The translations under genes and the position numbers were made by a program. The notes below the pieces were generated by a model. That model did no database searches. It was given only the letters and a program-made list of their open reading frames with translations, and had not been told where the DNA came from. From the NCBI GenBank assembly GCA_014526335.1, contig JACTAT010000014.1, forward strand, positions 6,666,393-6,730,392: DNA of 64,000 nucleotides, written 5' to 3'. The DNA comes from Chrysaora quinquecirrha (Eukaryota; Cnidaria; Scyphozoa; Semaeostomeae; Pelagiidae). Positions 1 through 15,100 of this stretch are shown piece after piece. Every line of letters starts with the position of its first letter. Position 1 is the first letter of the stretch.

Positions 1-13
1 GTTGGTATCGCAG

Positions 14-155
14 TGTCATCAATGTACACAGTAGAAGAAAAGAAATACGAGCAAAGTGATTACAAGAGGGCCTTAATCCTGTGTCTTGAACAAGATATGC
101 AAGAAACCAATGAAAATATATGCAGAAATGTCGAAGATGTATTGTTCGAAGAAAG
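14..155 (+). CDS. Exon 1 in window: charged N-terminal segment
   Basis: The open frame reads through a charged stretch with no recognisable domain (key segment EQSDYKRALILCLEQD). A possible acceptor CAG ends at base 13, so the exon may start at 14 or continue upstream of the window. The donor AAG|GTTTGT leaves two bases of a codon, and the next exon begins with the single base that completes it. That phase match is the main support for joining them across the 1.95 kb intron. Confidence 0.5.
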
Positions 156-3100
156 GTTTGTGGGATGTTTGAGCTCTAAGGATTATATGAATTGGCAGAA
201 ACCGCTATCTTGATATAATGTTTCTTCACAGAAGTGTTATAATCAGGATATCGAGGACCACTTCTCACCCCATGTAATGTTTGTGCAGTACGGTGGGGAA
301 TGTGCAGTACGTGGCGGATATTCAGTACTGTGGGGGGGGGGATACCATGATTGCTGTGGAGATGGAGAGGTATCTTGCCGTACGATGACGGATATTCAGC
401 TGTGGGGAGGCATCTCGGAGTACAGTGACGAATGTTCAGTACGGTGGGGGATACCATGGTGCCTGTGCCCTGCCTGTGGTGGAATACCATGATGGATATG
501 AGGCATCTTGCAGTACTGTTGGGGGATATTCAGTACGATGGCGGATTTAACTGTGCTCTGGCTCCTCCTCAACAATTATATATTCTCCCTTCTAAAACGA
601 TGTTGAATTCTCAACGTATCACCGTTTTCGAAGACTATTGTATCCTCTTACACTCTGTTTATATTTTTCATAGTTGCATAAAAACCCTTGGGCAGTACAA
701 AATTTCAAAATTGCAATGAACAGCGGAATATTTCTGGACATAATTTCGATAGGCCTACTCTCTTACTTGCATCCCTTATAGCTCCTTCTCATTTGCTCCA
801 AAAATCGCCATGGTCAAACCCTAACATCTGGCACAGTTAACTTTCACAAAGTCCCTAAGCCACGTACAAAGAGAAGGACCATCTTCGTGCCACTCCTGCA
901 TACCTGTTTCTTCTACAATTCCTTTTTAGGTCATCTTTTGTCCTCTAAATTAGAGAACAGTTCTCCATAAGGCAATCACATTTCAAAACTCTTAAATCAT
1001 TTGGTAGATTTCCGAAATTGACTCCATTAGTTATGATACTGTTATGTTTAAGTTTGATCAAATTATTTAGTATCAGGAATATCTAGTAATTGTTCAGTCG
1101 GAAACCACAGTCTTGGGTCACTACACCTCAACTACTAGACACAATGGTGGTTTCAGTTCAATAAGAAAGTGAAAGGCAGACCTTACCAATTTTTTGTTTT
1201 CCTTTTGTTTCACCTTGAAGCCACTATTCCTGTAGATCAATCTTTCGAGACAGGCCAGGAAACTCCTTTTCCTAGCAGAATCCTTAAAAGAGCAGAATGT
1301 CCTGTTTCTGTAGGGGGGCTGGTACTTGTTGAAGTTTATGATCGAGGTGATCATGGACATATCGGGGGGGGGGTGGAAATTTTGGACAGACATAGGAAAA
1401 ATTTAGGACAAATAATTTAGGAATAATTTGGGACAAATATATTTAGGTTCTGATATTTTGAGGACTGAAAAATATCTTGGGGTCTACAATTGACGGCAAG
1501 TTAACTTATTTAGGATCTTGATTTTCAGGTTTAAAATCATTATTTGGGGTCCGAAATTTGTAACAGATAATTAAGTAAACTTAAGTCCTTTTAAAAGTTG
1601 GTCATCGTATTTGGGATCTTTGGGAAATTTGTTCATCATTTTTGGGGGTCTGAGGGAAAGGATTGAAATGATCACCCCCCTCAAGAAAGTCAACGAGTTC
1701 CCCTTGGGCATTTGAATCCCGAGAATCTATTCTGGCCAAACAATCAACGTTGTTGGTCAAACATTTGAAATGTTTTTTACAAGGAAAATTTGGTCGTTTG
1801 TTCACGTTTGCAAAGCATTGCTTAGAAACCAGAATTGCTTGGCAATATTTCTTGATTAGATAACGTCAAACATTTTCTGCTCAAAAAATGTTTGAAGAGC
1901 AATGTTTTGCGTCGTGAGAAATCGGTCAAGCATTTCGTTTGACAAGCGAATTTCAGATGTTTGATCAACAATGTCTGAGTGTCTGGCCTGGGCCAGAATT
2001 CATAGGAACCCTTTAGAATCTATAAGTTCCAATCAAAGTCCTATCTGACATAATCCTAAAGGTGAATTAATCTAGTCTCTTATGTGTAATAATTTTCTTA
2101 CTTTTTGTAGAAAAGTTCAGTATAATGATGGCGATTTCCTTGCCCAGCGAATGATAACAGCAAGGCCTAGCAATGACCAGAGAGATCAAAGTAAATCAGA
2201 TGGAAAGAGAAAGTTCAGAATCAATGCCAAAGATGCTTATAATAATGATCTTGTAACACGACAGGCAAGTGAAGAACATCATTTGTTTCAATAAATCATA
2301 AAAGTTACAATGAACAACTTTCGTTTCTCTTTTTCGTTGATATTTTGGAGGAACACAAAGACAAGTCAGTTACTCTGTGGCCAAACGATTAAACATTGTT
2401 GGTCAAACATCTGAAATTTACTTATTCTTTAATTCATCTTTCTCCGCTCTCGTAGATCCCAAAGAAGAAATCTCGCTCTCAGAACGAGGATGATACTCTT
2501 GTCGAGGTGACTTTCCGCCTGGAGGATTTAGATGCGGACGTTATCATGGCGCAAGATGACGCCATCGAAAAGGAAATTGATACAATTATTTCTGAGTTGA
2601 AAACTGAAGAGCAGAGATATGTTGAAATGCTTCAATGTATATCAAAGGTATTTACATTCGTTGTTTGTATACACTAGTAGGTTACCTTACGCTTTACTTC
2701 ATGGTTAAGTTACCTTGATATTTTTATAGTTAAGGTACCTTACTCTATCCCTCCTGATTAAGTTGCGTTACTCTTTCTTTCATGATTAAGTGACGTAAAA
2801 CTTTCCTTCATGGTAAAGTTACCGTACTCTTTCCTTCATGGTTAAGTTGCCTTAATCTTCTTTCATGGTTAAGTTATGTAACTTTTTTCTTCTTGGTAAG
2901 GTTACCTTACTCTTTCTTTCATGGTTAAGGTACTCTACTCTTTCCTTCATGGTTAAATTGCCTTACCCTTTCCTTCATGGTTAAGTTACGTTACTATTTT
3001 CTTCTTGGTTAAGTTACCTTACACTTTCCTTCATGGTTATGTCACCGTACACATTCCTTCATGGTTAAGTTACCTTACTCTTTTCTTCATGGTTAAGTTA

Positions 3101-6100
3101 CCTTACCCTTTCCGTCAAAGTTAAGTTACCTTACTCTTCCTTCATCGTTAAGTAACCTAATTTTTTCCTTCCTGGTTAAAGTTACCTTACTCTTTCCTTC
3201 ATGGTGAAGTTACCCTTTTTTATGGCAAAGTTACCATACTTTTTCCTTCATCGTTAAGTTACCTTACTCTTGCGATATTAACTATACTCTCTTCATGGTT
3301 AAGTTACCCTTTTTATGGCAAAGTTACCATACTTTTTCCTTCATCATTAAGTAACCTTACTCTTGCGATATTAACTATACTCTCTTCATGGTTAAGTTAC
3401 CCTTTTTTATGGCAAAGTTACCAAACTTTTTCCTTCATCGTTAAGTTACCTTACTTTTGCGATAGTAATTATACCCTCTTCATGGTTAAGTTACCTCGCT
3501 CTTTCCTTCATGGTTAGGCTACATTTTAATAGACATATACTGTTCTACTCCTGTTGTAATCAAGGATTTTTGGATAATTTTGCACGGATATACATGACCT
3601 CTCTTTCCCAATCAGATTTTGCCTAATTTATCCAGATATTCCTTATTAACCATTCAATATGTATATTATCTTTGTGTTATTATACTATCTTCCTCTCACT
3701 ATGACCCTATTCCATACCGAAGACAATACTTTCTTTATGCGAATATCCAAGTAATGGAATCATCCAGATAAACCCATTATGAGCAGGAGATGAGATGATG
3801 GGATTTCTGTTAGGAATTCTCTGTACATGGATTGTTTACGGTTGCAAATAATGAAAATCCTGACATCGCAATGTCATCTTGTTTCATCCTATTATTAAGT
3901 TTCCTGTCTGTTGCCAGGCAGACGAATTCCTGTTATCTTTAGTCTTTTTTGGGTCTATGAATTTTTTTCTCTTGCACTATCATACTGCATTATCTTGGTT
4001 AAACTCCAGGCGTTTGTGAAACTTTTTAATTTGCGAAGGGATGTGTAGAAGAGGAATGCGTTTTGTTTCAAATCAACATTGTTTTGTATCAAAACTAATA
4101 ATTACGAAAGGTCCCAAATTGAATTGAATTTTATGCTGGTTTGTGTTGGTCTGCTTGTAGACTTTACTGTCCATTGCGAAGGAGCGCCTTTGCGGAACTT
4201 GCAGGCTGAGTTTATAGGGAAAAGAAAAAAAGCTCGAGAGTAAGAAAGCCTGTCTTCTAACTTTTTCTGCTTTTCTTATTTTTTCTTCATTTTAATCCTG
4301 ATTTTAAATTCGTCGAGCTAGTTATTAACTAAAAACGGCTATTGATTTGGAGATGTTTATTTGAAGGAGCGCTCAACAGAGAGGCCTTAATAAAGGAATT
4401 TTTTTTCTTCTTTCTAGCATTTCATCGAGCAGGTTGCAATTGCTCCACTAAAACTGCAGAAGCAAAGAGATATCATCTTTCGTAATATCAAAGAAATCCA
4501 CATGCTTCATAAAAAGTAAGAGTACTATTATTATTACCTTTTTTATTTTTTGTTTTTTTAGTTTTTTTCATCTACAGCTGTATGTTTATGTGTTAACAAG
4601 GCACTGGAACTATCTTCAAGATTCAGTTTTCTTAATTCTTCTTTTTAGCCATATTTTGCCAGAAATAGAGAAAGCAGTTGAAGTAAATGATATTTGCAGC
4701 ACGCTTCTAAAGATGGTGAGATGATAGATTAGATGTTTGACTGTTTTATAACAACTTATTTGCGGAGTTATTCTTCGTCATCTTCTTCATCTTCTTCATC
4801 TTCTTCCTCTTCTTCATCTTCTTCCTCTTCTTTATCTTCTTCTTTTCTTCTTCTTCCTCTTCTTCATCTTCTTTTTGTTCTTCCTCTTCTTCGTCTTCTT
4901 CTTCTTCTTCTTCTTCTTCTTCTTTTTCTTCTTTTTCTTCTTCCTCTTCTTCATCTTCTTTTTGTTCTTCCTCTTCTTCATCTTCTTCTTTTTCTTCTTT
5001 TTCTTTTTCTTTTCTTCTTCTTCTTCTTCCTCTTCTTTTTTTTTTTTTCTTTTTCTTTTCTTTTTTTTTCTTTTCTTCTTTTGTTTTCTTTTTCTTCTTC
5101 TTCTTTTCTTTTTCTTTTTTTCTCCTTTTTCGTTTTTTCCTTCTTTACCTTCTTTTATTTTCTTTTCTTCTTTTCTTCTTCTTTTTTTCTTCAGTCTTCA
5201 AATTGATAAGATCTTCCTGGATGATTTTTTACCAAGTCATCTTTTGAGCAACCTAGTGCATTTCCACTCCAGTGAATTGGTATCCTAGCCACAAAGTTTT
5301 CCTACATAGTCGCTCATATGAGATTCGTTGGATATAACCAACCCATTTCAAACTTTGAGAATAACATACGTGATTCCAATATTTTTTAATGCTTTCAGGA
5401 GCCAAAACTGAAGAAATATTCGCTGTATATACAGAAAGCAAAACAAGCAGAGGAATCCCTAGAGTCTGTTCTTTACTTTAAGGTAAAAAGCTCAATTTGT
5501 TTGTTTCCTTTGAGCAACATTCATCTTCTTTAGAATTTGGCCTAAAGCCCTGGGCAAACGATCAATCACTACTGTTCAGCTGTTCGGAATTTACTTGATC
5601 AGAGAATGTTTAATCGTTTGGCAACGTTATTAAACATGTTTATCAAACATTTTCTACTAGTGACAAGCATGAAATTTGATTGAGGTTCTACAAAACATTA
5701 CTAACGAATTTTGCTTTTGAAGCAATCGTTCCTGACTTGGCCAAACGGAAAACATCTCTTGTGAAGTAAATTTCAAATGTTGGAGAACAATTGTTTGATC
5801 AAACGCTAAACATTGCTTGATAAGAAAATTTCAATTGTTTGGCCATGTTTGATTGTTTGAACTAGGCCTTATAGTCCTATTTTACTTAAGCTAGCTCACC
5901 CATCCTTCCTAACAAGGCTTGAAAAACCAGAAAATTTCATTTAAAACCATATTTTCCTAAAGCACATCTTTGATCAGCCTGATCAGACTCAGGAAAAAGT
6001 TACGGTCAAACTGTCATAGACCGGAGGAAGATCAATTTAAACATTTTCTGTTTGCCTGTTTTTCATTAGAAAGTGCTGTGGTGTCGTAATGTAGTGTAAT

Positions 6101-9100
6101 CCAGCTGACTGGTGGTGTCAGGAGTTCAGTGTGGTCAGGGTTCGAGCCCAGCCAAGGCAGCGTCACAGCCAGGGTCGAGGTCTCGATTAGTTAACCTACT
6201 ACTGAGATCCTAGCGACTGGCGCTAAAACACCATTTCACCTTCACCTTCAGCATTGCTAAACGAGGAAGGTTTTCGGCTTTGAGTATTTATTTTAGAGGA
6301 ACGTTAAATATTTTTCTGAACTCTATTATCAGCATGCAAACAAAACCTTAATAGTTTTTTTAAGAGCAGACAGGTTCATGACACCAGCTTACTTTGAATG
6401 AATTCCAGAATGATTGTGTTTTTTTGTTTATTTGTAGGACTGCAGCAAACATAAACTGAACATCAAAGACCATTTAGCCAGTCCTCAGAAACATCTCTTG
6501 TATTATACTGTTCTTCTGCAAGACATCATTAATTATAAACAGAAGAAGGGCGAAGAAACAATGAATTTAACTGTAAGTTTTTTTCACAGGTTTTGGCATA
6601 GTGTAAACACCAACCCTATCCGATACGAAAATCAAGACGCTCCGAAAGCTATTGGAGATCTGGCTTTAGTTTAGACATTTTAGTGGCAACATGGCAACAT
6701 AACCCTGTGCTTATAGGTATACTGGTATGCTGACCTTGATATGTTTCGAGGCATGCGAAACATCGAATGGCTTGAATGGCTCTGCATGTTTGTTTTTTAC
6801 TGATACTCCTTTTCTCGTAGGCGTGTATGAACATGCTTCAGAATTTAATGGGAGTATCAAAATTCGACATCAAGAAGGTTAGTGTTCGTCCACCCAAATC
6901 AGAGCCTAATGGGCATCAAGAGAATCTCTTCACTGTTAGCAAACAATATACACCGAAACGGAAAGACGAGCTGAATCTACCTCAAGGGACGGTTGTCAGA
7001 GTTATTGATGAACAAGGTGATAGATGTCTTGTCCAAACCATTGGTAACAAAGCTGCGAAAAATGAAGAAGGGTGGCTGCCGAAATTCTCTTTACAGCCTA
7101 TGGGTAAAGCCACGAAAGAAGGTGCTAGGAATGGTGAGTTGAGGCAATGTTTTCCCGAAAATTTTCTGTTGGAAATCTAACAGTATTAAGCCCTAGCCAA
7201 ACGATCAAACATTGTTGGTCAATTTGAGATTTGCTTTGCAAGCAATATTTGACCGTTTGGCCAGGTCACAAAACATTGCTTGACAAGCAGAATTCACTCA
7301 GCAATATTTTTTATGTCTTTGAGAATATTTTTGGCTGGTTGTTTATGACCATGGCCAAACGATCAAACATTGTTGGTCAAACATTTGAGATTTGCTTTAA
7401 GAGCAATATTTGACCGTTTGGCCACATCACAAACAAAACATTGCTTGACAAGCAGAATTCGCTAAGTAATGTTTTTGAAAAACGTCAAGAACGTTTTATG
7501 CTTCTATCAACCAATAAATGTTGGACGAGCAATGTTTTGTGATGTTGCCAAACGGTCTAGCATTTTGCTTGATTAGCCTTGTTTGACCAAAAATGTTTCA
7601 TCGTTGGCCAGGGCTTAGAGGAAGAGACATCTTTAACTGTAGTCAAGGAAGCGAAACGTTGTTACACTTCTGCGAAATAGAAGAACGGTCACATCCAATA
7701 TTAACATGTTGTTTTGAAGGGGTTTAACGAAGTTCAAGCGTCGACTGTAACCGCAACCTAGAATTATTGCATGAGTCATAGTTTTCGCTACCTTCACCTC
7801 AATTCAATTCTTTAAAAAATTGTAAAATTGAAAGCTATTGTTGTTTTTGTTAATGTGAGGGGCTGGGAGCGAATCTAAGACTTTTGTAGTGAATTTATAA
7901 ACCGTAGCCATTATTTTCCCACGTGATATTAACCATTGTATTTTCCTTGTAGCATCTGCGCCATCAATCACACACCCCCTATCCAAAGATTACGTTATCG
8001 AAGGGCGATCTTGTAAGCTGACTGTCGAATTCACAGGGAAACCACATCCTGATGTTCATTGGTATTTGAATGGTATGCCTGTGCGCACTGATAGCAGACA
8101 CATTATAAATACTGCAGATGACTGTAGCACTCTGAATATCCGCAATACCGCTGTAGATGATGAAGGAATTTACACAGTAAAAGTAGTCAACAATGCCGGA
8201 TCAGCGTCTTGTCAAGCGGAACTTCTTGTCGAATGTAAGTATAGTTTGGACTTTGCGAAACTTAAGTTTAGAAGAATGTTTAACACTGAAGCTCTGAGCC
8301 CATACATTTGTTGATATATAAAGTGTTCTAACTGTTTTTTTTTTTTATATTTTCTAGCTGATGAGTCATCGCTAAGTAGTGGTGCTGAAGATGCATCTAC
8401 TGACAGACTGAATCAAAAGTAAGCCTAGTATTCGGTATATTTTTCTGCTACAGATCTCAGTGAAATTGTCCAGTAACTCTCTAAATCATAGAGCACAGCA
8501 CACAGCCCTAGGCTCTCCTCCCGTTTGTCGCTCTGTTTCGGCTATGCTGAGCCTTCTTCAGTACCATGAATATTTCTATATATTTTTCATGAATGGTGAA
8601 CACTAGGATAGATTTTTCCACAAGTGGAATTCCACAATAGATCGAACTTGAACGTTGACAGCATGATCAGAGAGCCAACGAAGTTTCCTCTGAGCTAAAG
8701 AGCCCAATGAAATCGTCTAGTACAGTCGAACCACTAATAGCGGCCAACTGGGGCCAACTCCGACTAGCGACCACCTCTCAATAACGACCACTTGACCTTG
8801 GATCTATAATTTGCCGCTATTCGGAGGTTCAACTGTCCTCCTCCCGTTATGGGGCCTTGATTTTCGGCTATACTGAGCTTTCTTCATTACCATACATACA
8901 TTGTGAATATTATCCACGAATGGTATACAACAATAAATCACTAGTTGATTGGGTTTTTTACAATCCCAAAAGTAATGTTCTTAGAACTCACTTATTACTC
9001 TGTTGCTTAGAAGAAGAACGTCACCTGGGATAATCGGACAAGCCATGCAATATTAATCGATGTAGTAACGATAATTTTGATTCAATTGTCAATTTGAGTC

Positions 9101-12100
9101 TTACAGTATTTGGTCTTCATTTCAACAGGAAAAGGGCGCCAGTGACAGAAGAAATCCAGGCGGACAAGATCGAATTTGTGGAATCGTCAGCAGCAAACCC
9201 AGAACCTCCATTTATCACCAAAAAGCTATCGTCAGTAAATGTTCCTGAAGGTGGGAGTGCGACGTTTCATTTGAAGGTATACGGAGAACCAACTCCCGTG
9301 CTAGCATGGTATTGCAACGAAGAAATGCTCGAAGAGGATGAGAGACATAGCATTCAGGCCGATGGCGCATCGCACAGTTTGATAATGAAGAATGTAAATG
9401 CTAATGATGCTGGTGTTATTAAATGTGTGGCGATGAATGAGATTGGACGAGATGATTGTGAAGCTGAGTTGCGATTAGATGCGACAAGTGCGCCAAGTTC
9501 CAAAGAGCAAGAATCGGTCCCTGAGTTTACTACCGTCTTAAAAAACATGGAACATGTCGAAGGCAATGATGTCAGCTTTACTGTTACATATCAAGGATTC
9601 CCCGAGCAAGTCGAATGGTTTAAAGACTCTATATACCTAACAGATGACTATGGTGTTGAAATCCATACATCACCGAACGGTAGCGAGCTGTTTGTTCCAG
9701 ATATAGGCAAAGACGATGTTGGGACGTATCATTGTGTTATTTTTAATCGATTCGGTAAAGCTCAATGTTCTGGTGAACTGACTGTCGCCTCTCTCCCTGT
9801 AACACCATCAGTGAAACAAACAGTTCACGCTGAGTTCCCTATGGTCAGTGCTGTTGGACCACCTGTGATTCTGCAAAAGCCTGGAGATATTAGGGTCTTT
9901 GAAGGTGATTCTGTCTGTCTTGTGTTTAGAGCAATAGGCGAACCGTTGCCGACTGGAGTGTTCTTCTGGGAGGACAAAGATATATCGAATGATGTTCATT
10001 TTTACACGGAGCATAAGGATGACATATGGAAACTTATTATCAAGCATGCTGAGTTATATTTACAAGGAACAATTGTTTTTATAGCGGAGAACTCACACGG
10101 ACATGCAGAGTGTACTGTTAAGTTAAAAGTCGAAGAGAGTATAGTGGCACCATCGTTTACGAAAACAGCTGAAAATATTCACGTAAAGGAGGGCGATCGG
10201 TGTCAGTTTACTGTCAACGTCAAAGGCAAGCCATCCCCCCGTGTCGAATGGTATAAAAGCGGTAAGCTGCTATCTGAAAAGTCAGGGATCAGGCTATACA
10301 AAGACGGGGACAAGCACACGCTGATTATAAAACAAGCTAGCAATGATATCGCTGGTAAATATAAATGCGTTGCTGTCAATAACGCAGGCGAGGCTTCATG
10401 TTCAGCTATATTGTACATCGAAGGTGAAGGGAAGGCGCCACGTTTTGTTACCACCATGAAGGAGCAGGACACATACGAAGGAGGCCAAGCTCGATTTGAT
10501 GTCGAGGTTCGTGGGAAGCCACAACCTGAGGTGAAATGGTATAAGAATAATATTCTATTACGTGGGAGTAATCGGTTCGCAATGGAGAATGACTGTGATC
10601 ATTTTAGTTTGCTTATAAATTCTGTTGAAGAGGATGACCATGGTGTGTTCAAATGTGCAGCGACTAACAGCTACGGGTCTGTTGTATGTGAGGCTTTTCT
10701 GAATGTAAAAGAAGACGCATCTGCGCCAGTGTTTTCAAAAACACTCGAAAAAGTTGATATCAAACAGCATGGGGAACTCGCATTGGAAGTGTGTTTGGAA
10801 GAGTTTGTTGAACGCGATGCTATGTGGTATAAAGATGGGAGGCAGTTGAAGAGCGGATCGCGGTGTAAAATAACTCAGGACAATAACAGAGATTTATTAG
10901 TGATACGAAAAGTGCGACAGAGCGATGCGGGGGAATACAGTTGCATCGTAAAAGCTGATACTGGTGAATGTTCATCGTCTTGTACGGTGAGCGTCTTTGA
11001 CGAAGTTATCGCTCCGAAGTTTACTCAAGAACCAGATGATTTGATCGTCGATGAAGGCATGGAAATATGCTTAAAAGCTTGCACAACTGGGTCGCCTAGC
11101 CCGAAAATGATATGGTTTAAAGGGGAGGAAATGCTTGAAGAAGTACCTGATGAGAACGTCGAGACTCAGTCTGACGGATCCTCGGTTTTGTTGATTAGAG
11201 AAGCAAGGCTGTCTGATGCAGGTGAGTATGTTTGTGTTGCTAGTTCAAGCGCGGGAGAAACCAAGGTGCATGCTATTGTCAACGTCAACGAAAAAGAGCA
11301 GGACTTCCCACCGGAGTTCATATCAGCGCTGGAGGACATGGAAGTCAAAGGGGAGCGACTGCGAAATTTGAAGTCGGTGTAATAGGCCAACCGCACCCGA
11401 AAGTAACCTGGCTGAAAGATGGCGTGGAAATGAGGCAAGGAACGAAAGTGAGGTTCGACGTGCAGAATCGTGTGCATTCTGTTTGTATAAGCAGTTGCAA
11501 TGAAGATGATCCCGGATGTTACGAGTGCGTTGCTATTAATTCAAAAGGGCGGATTTCATGCCAAGCTATCTTGACAGTCAGTTTTGAAGATACGCCAGCT
11601 GGGAAGCCGACGAAAAGACTACAGAAGTTAAAATCAGAGGAAAGCTTCTCACCGAAATTCCATAAAACTATATCGGATCTTCGAATTAAAGAAGGTAAAT
11701 GTTGAATTACTTTTGCATCATTTTAATTTTGTTACTGAAGTTCAAATCTCCAAATATCGAAAAAAGTTCTGTATTACGCCCATCTTTCTTTTAAGCCTCC
11801 CCTTTGGAAAACAAAATTTGAATTAAGCTCCACTCTCTATTGAGCCCCCTGAAAGTCAAACAGGAGGGGAAGCGTATTAAGAAATTTAGTGATCATGTAT
11901 TAGATATCTCAAAGACATTACGTGTAGAATGGGAGCGATTCTAGAGCGAGCTGTGGTCGTAGGTTCAGTTGCAAGCAACGAGGAGTAAGGAAATTCGAAT
12001 ACTTTCTATAACCAGAGTCCAGAAAAGTGTTCAAAGATTCCTCACTAAACAATGAAAAATAGGCGTGTCTTAGGTGTGGCATCAGATTTTCTTTTGTTCT

Positions 12101-15100
12101 GGTTAACCTTCCTCCGGTCAATGACCGTGTGACCGTAACTTTTTCTAGGCTCTGTCTATAACTCTAGGCAAAAAACAAAAGTAATCAAGAAGCTGTCTCT
12201 AGAGGAAGACATGAGGTTGCACATTTTATGTTAGCCTTGTGTTGTTCAGTGGCCAACCTGTGCTCACAGAACCCCATTATGTGTTTCTGTCATCACAGAA
12301 GTCCATTATTTCCTATCTTCTATCCCCTGAAGGTAAAGCTGTCTCTTTCTTTTCTATCCAGGTGCCACCTTACAGCTTGAGACAGTGGTCGATGGTTTGC
12401 CGTTTCCAACCATACAGTGGTACAGAGAAAATGTCCTCCTCAAAGAAAATGGCAGAACTCGTATTGAAATAGACGATAAATCAGGAATATGTTCGTTGAC
12501 AATCAATTCCTCCAGAGTTGAAGACATGGGAGAATACGAATGTATGGCAAAGAACAGAGCAGGTGAAGCCAGTACATATTGTGAGGTCACCATTGATCAG
12601 GTTTCTGACAGTGATGAACTGCTAAAGAGTGCTGCAAAATCCAAAGGTGTGAGACGATCTAAGGAAACTAAGAAGATTGATCTGGCGAAAGGAATGAGTA
12701 CTGATGAAGTTATTGATAGTGATGGGCAGGATTCTATCGGTAAGTAGCTCTGAATATGGCCTGATATACATCAAATTATCGTAAATTTCTTTTCTTTTGG
12801 GATGAAAGAATTTGGTAATTAAGAATCACCTCTAGTACCATTTCTATGAAGGTGCTGTGGCGTTGTGGCCTAATCCAGCTGGCTAGTGGTATCAGAAACT
12901 CAGCGAGGTCGGATCTTGAGCCCCAGCTACGGTGGCGTCACAACCAAGGTCGAAGCCACAATTAGTTAACCTACCACAGAGATCCTAGCGACTGGCGCTA
13001 AATACACCATTTCATCTTTCAACTATTTCTAAAGCCTTCAATCCCAAATCTTGCCTCCGGAAATTTAATCTCTCTAGGGATGATTGGCTTGGAGAGTTTC
13101 CCTATCTATTATCTATCTCCGGTATTAATATTAGTTCTATCTCCCGAAGGCTGTATTCGCAGTGATGGTTGCTGCGATGGGGCCTCTGCGTTTTCAAATA
13201 TAGAGGCAGCACGAGTGGTTGATTTGTAGATTTTCTGTACATGAAATCACTGCTGCTTGTAAAATGCTTGACTTGTAATGTTATTTAAAGTGTAAAACTT
13301 TTCATTTTTTAATAACTCCAAAACTCTATTTGAAATTGATTTTATTTTCAGAGGAACGCAAGATCCCTTCACCGGACGCAGAGATAGACGGTCATATTGA
13401 GAGCTCGTCCTCTTCTGAAACAGAAACCGAAGAGCCGAAGAAAAGACCAAGAGCAGGATCAATCAAAAAAGACGCTTCATCTGCAAGGAGAGGCAGTAAA
13501 CAGCTGAAAGAGATAAGTAAATCTTATTTATCACGGTCCTCGGGTGATGACCCAGATTTAGAATCGGATGCTAAAACGCCGATTAAAGAAACTAGTAGAA
13601 TACCAGGAAGTAAACACAAAGACAGTGATTTCTTCGCGTCTTCTGATTCTGATGCTAAAGAAAGTCAAGGTAAAACGAATATACAACCAATAGAAGAGGA
13701 AATACAGATGATTGATGTTGATACGGTAGAAGCTGGCAGAGAGATTGATTTCGATTCAAGCACGCCTCAGAAACCCTCGTTTGTTAATGATTTGAAAGAC
13801 CTCAGTCTTACAGAAGGAGAATCCTTAGCACTGGAAGTTGACGTCGTAGGCCATCCTGAGTCGAACGTAAAGTGGCTGCGAGATCAGAAGGATATCATAA
13901 CGAATGAACGCTGTACTATCACGAAAACTGAGAAAACGTATAGACTAACCATCAAAGAAGCTAAATTAACTGACGAGGCTGAATATACTGTCACCGCAGA
14001 TAATAAATTTGGAAGCGCTAAGACCAAGGCAATGGTTACTGTTAAAAGGGCAGAAAAGAAACCCAATTTCACTAAGAAGATGGAGGACGCAACAATCGTT
14101 GAAGGTTTTGATTGCTGTTTCGAGGCAATTATTGAAGCTTTTCCGGATCCAAAGGTCGAGTTCTTTCACAACAATAAATCAATATACAATAGCGAGAAAT
14201 ACAAAGTGTCCGTTGATAAATCGACCGGTGTCTGCTCGTTGAAAATCTGCAATGTTGATTCCAAAGACAGCGGACAATATAAATGTAATGTCAGGAACAA
14301 ACTCGGCCAAGCACTCTGCTTTGCTAAGCTAACTGTAACAGAACCGATCATCGGACCACAGTTTCTGAAAGGCCTAGAAGATACGGAATGCATTGAAGGA
14401 AAAGATTTAGTCCTGAAGGTTGAAATATCCGGTAAACCGAAACCGGTTGTTTCTTGGTATCGTGACGGCGAAGCTCTGAAACCATTCGGAAGATTCAGGA
14501 TCAAGTCCCAGGGCGGATTTTCTACGCTTTCTCTGAACCGAGCGAAGTTAAATGAATCCGGTTTGATAAAATGCGTTGCTAGTAATCCGGCTGGAGAGAT
14601 AGAAACCCAGTGCGAAGTTAGAGTTATTGAAGAACTGAAAGAACCGGCGTTTATTTACAGCCCGAAGAATGTGAAGATCTTGCAAGGAGCTTCTGCGTCG
14701 TTCCGGGTAACGTATGATGGGAAACCGAAACCGGATATTCAATGGTTTAAGAATGACCAGCCTCTGGAGAACGATGGAGAATACGAGATCAGGAACGATG
14801 GTATGAAAAGTGTATTGAGCATCAAAGAGTGCAGTGCTGATAAACAGGGCAGCTACAGATGTGAAGCGACCAATAAGGCCGGTATTGTATCATGCACGGC
14901 TACCTTATCAGTTGAGGAAGCATTTTACAAGCCGGAGTTTATTGAGGAGCTAAAGGAGAAGCGTATAACTGAAGGGGATTGTCTTGTATTGCAAGCAAAC
15001 GTCAGAGCTAACCCTACAGCCAGTACTGAGTGGTTTAAGAATGATAAAATCATAAAACCGAGTGATGAGTTCCAAATTGCCAAAGATGACGACAAACACA

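Noticed and set aside
4733..5288. Long S-, L- and F-rich open frames
   Set aside because: They follow the polypyrimidine tract, have no splice support and exist in several frames at once.
11340..11365. Programmed frameshift signal
   Set aside because: There is no slippery heptamer plus stem-loop, and a dozen similar breaks elsewhere point to sequence error.
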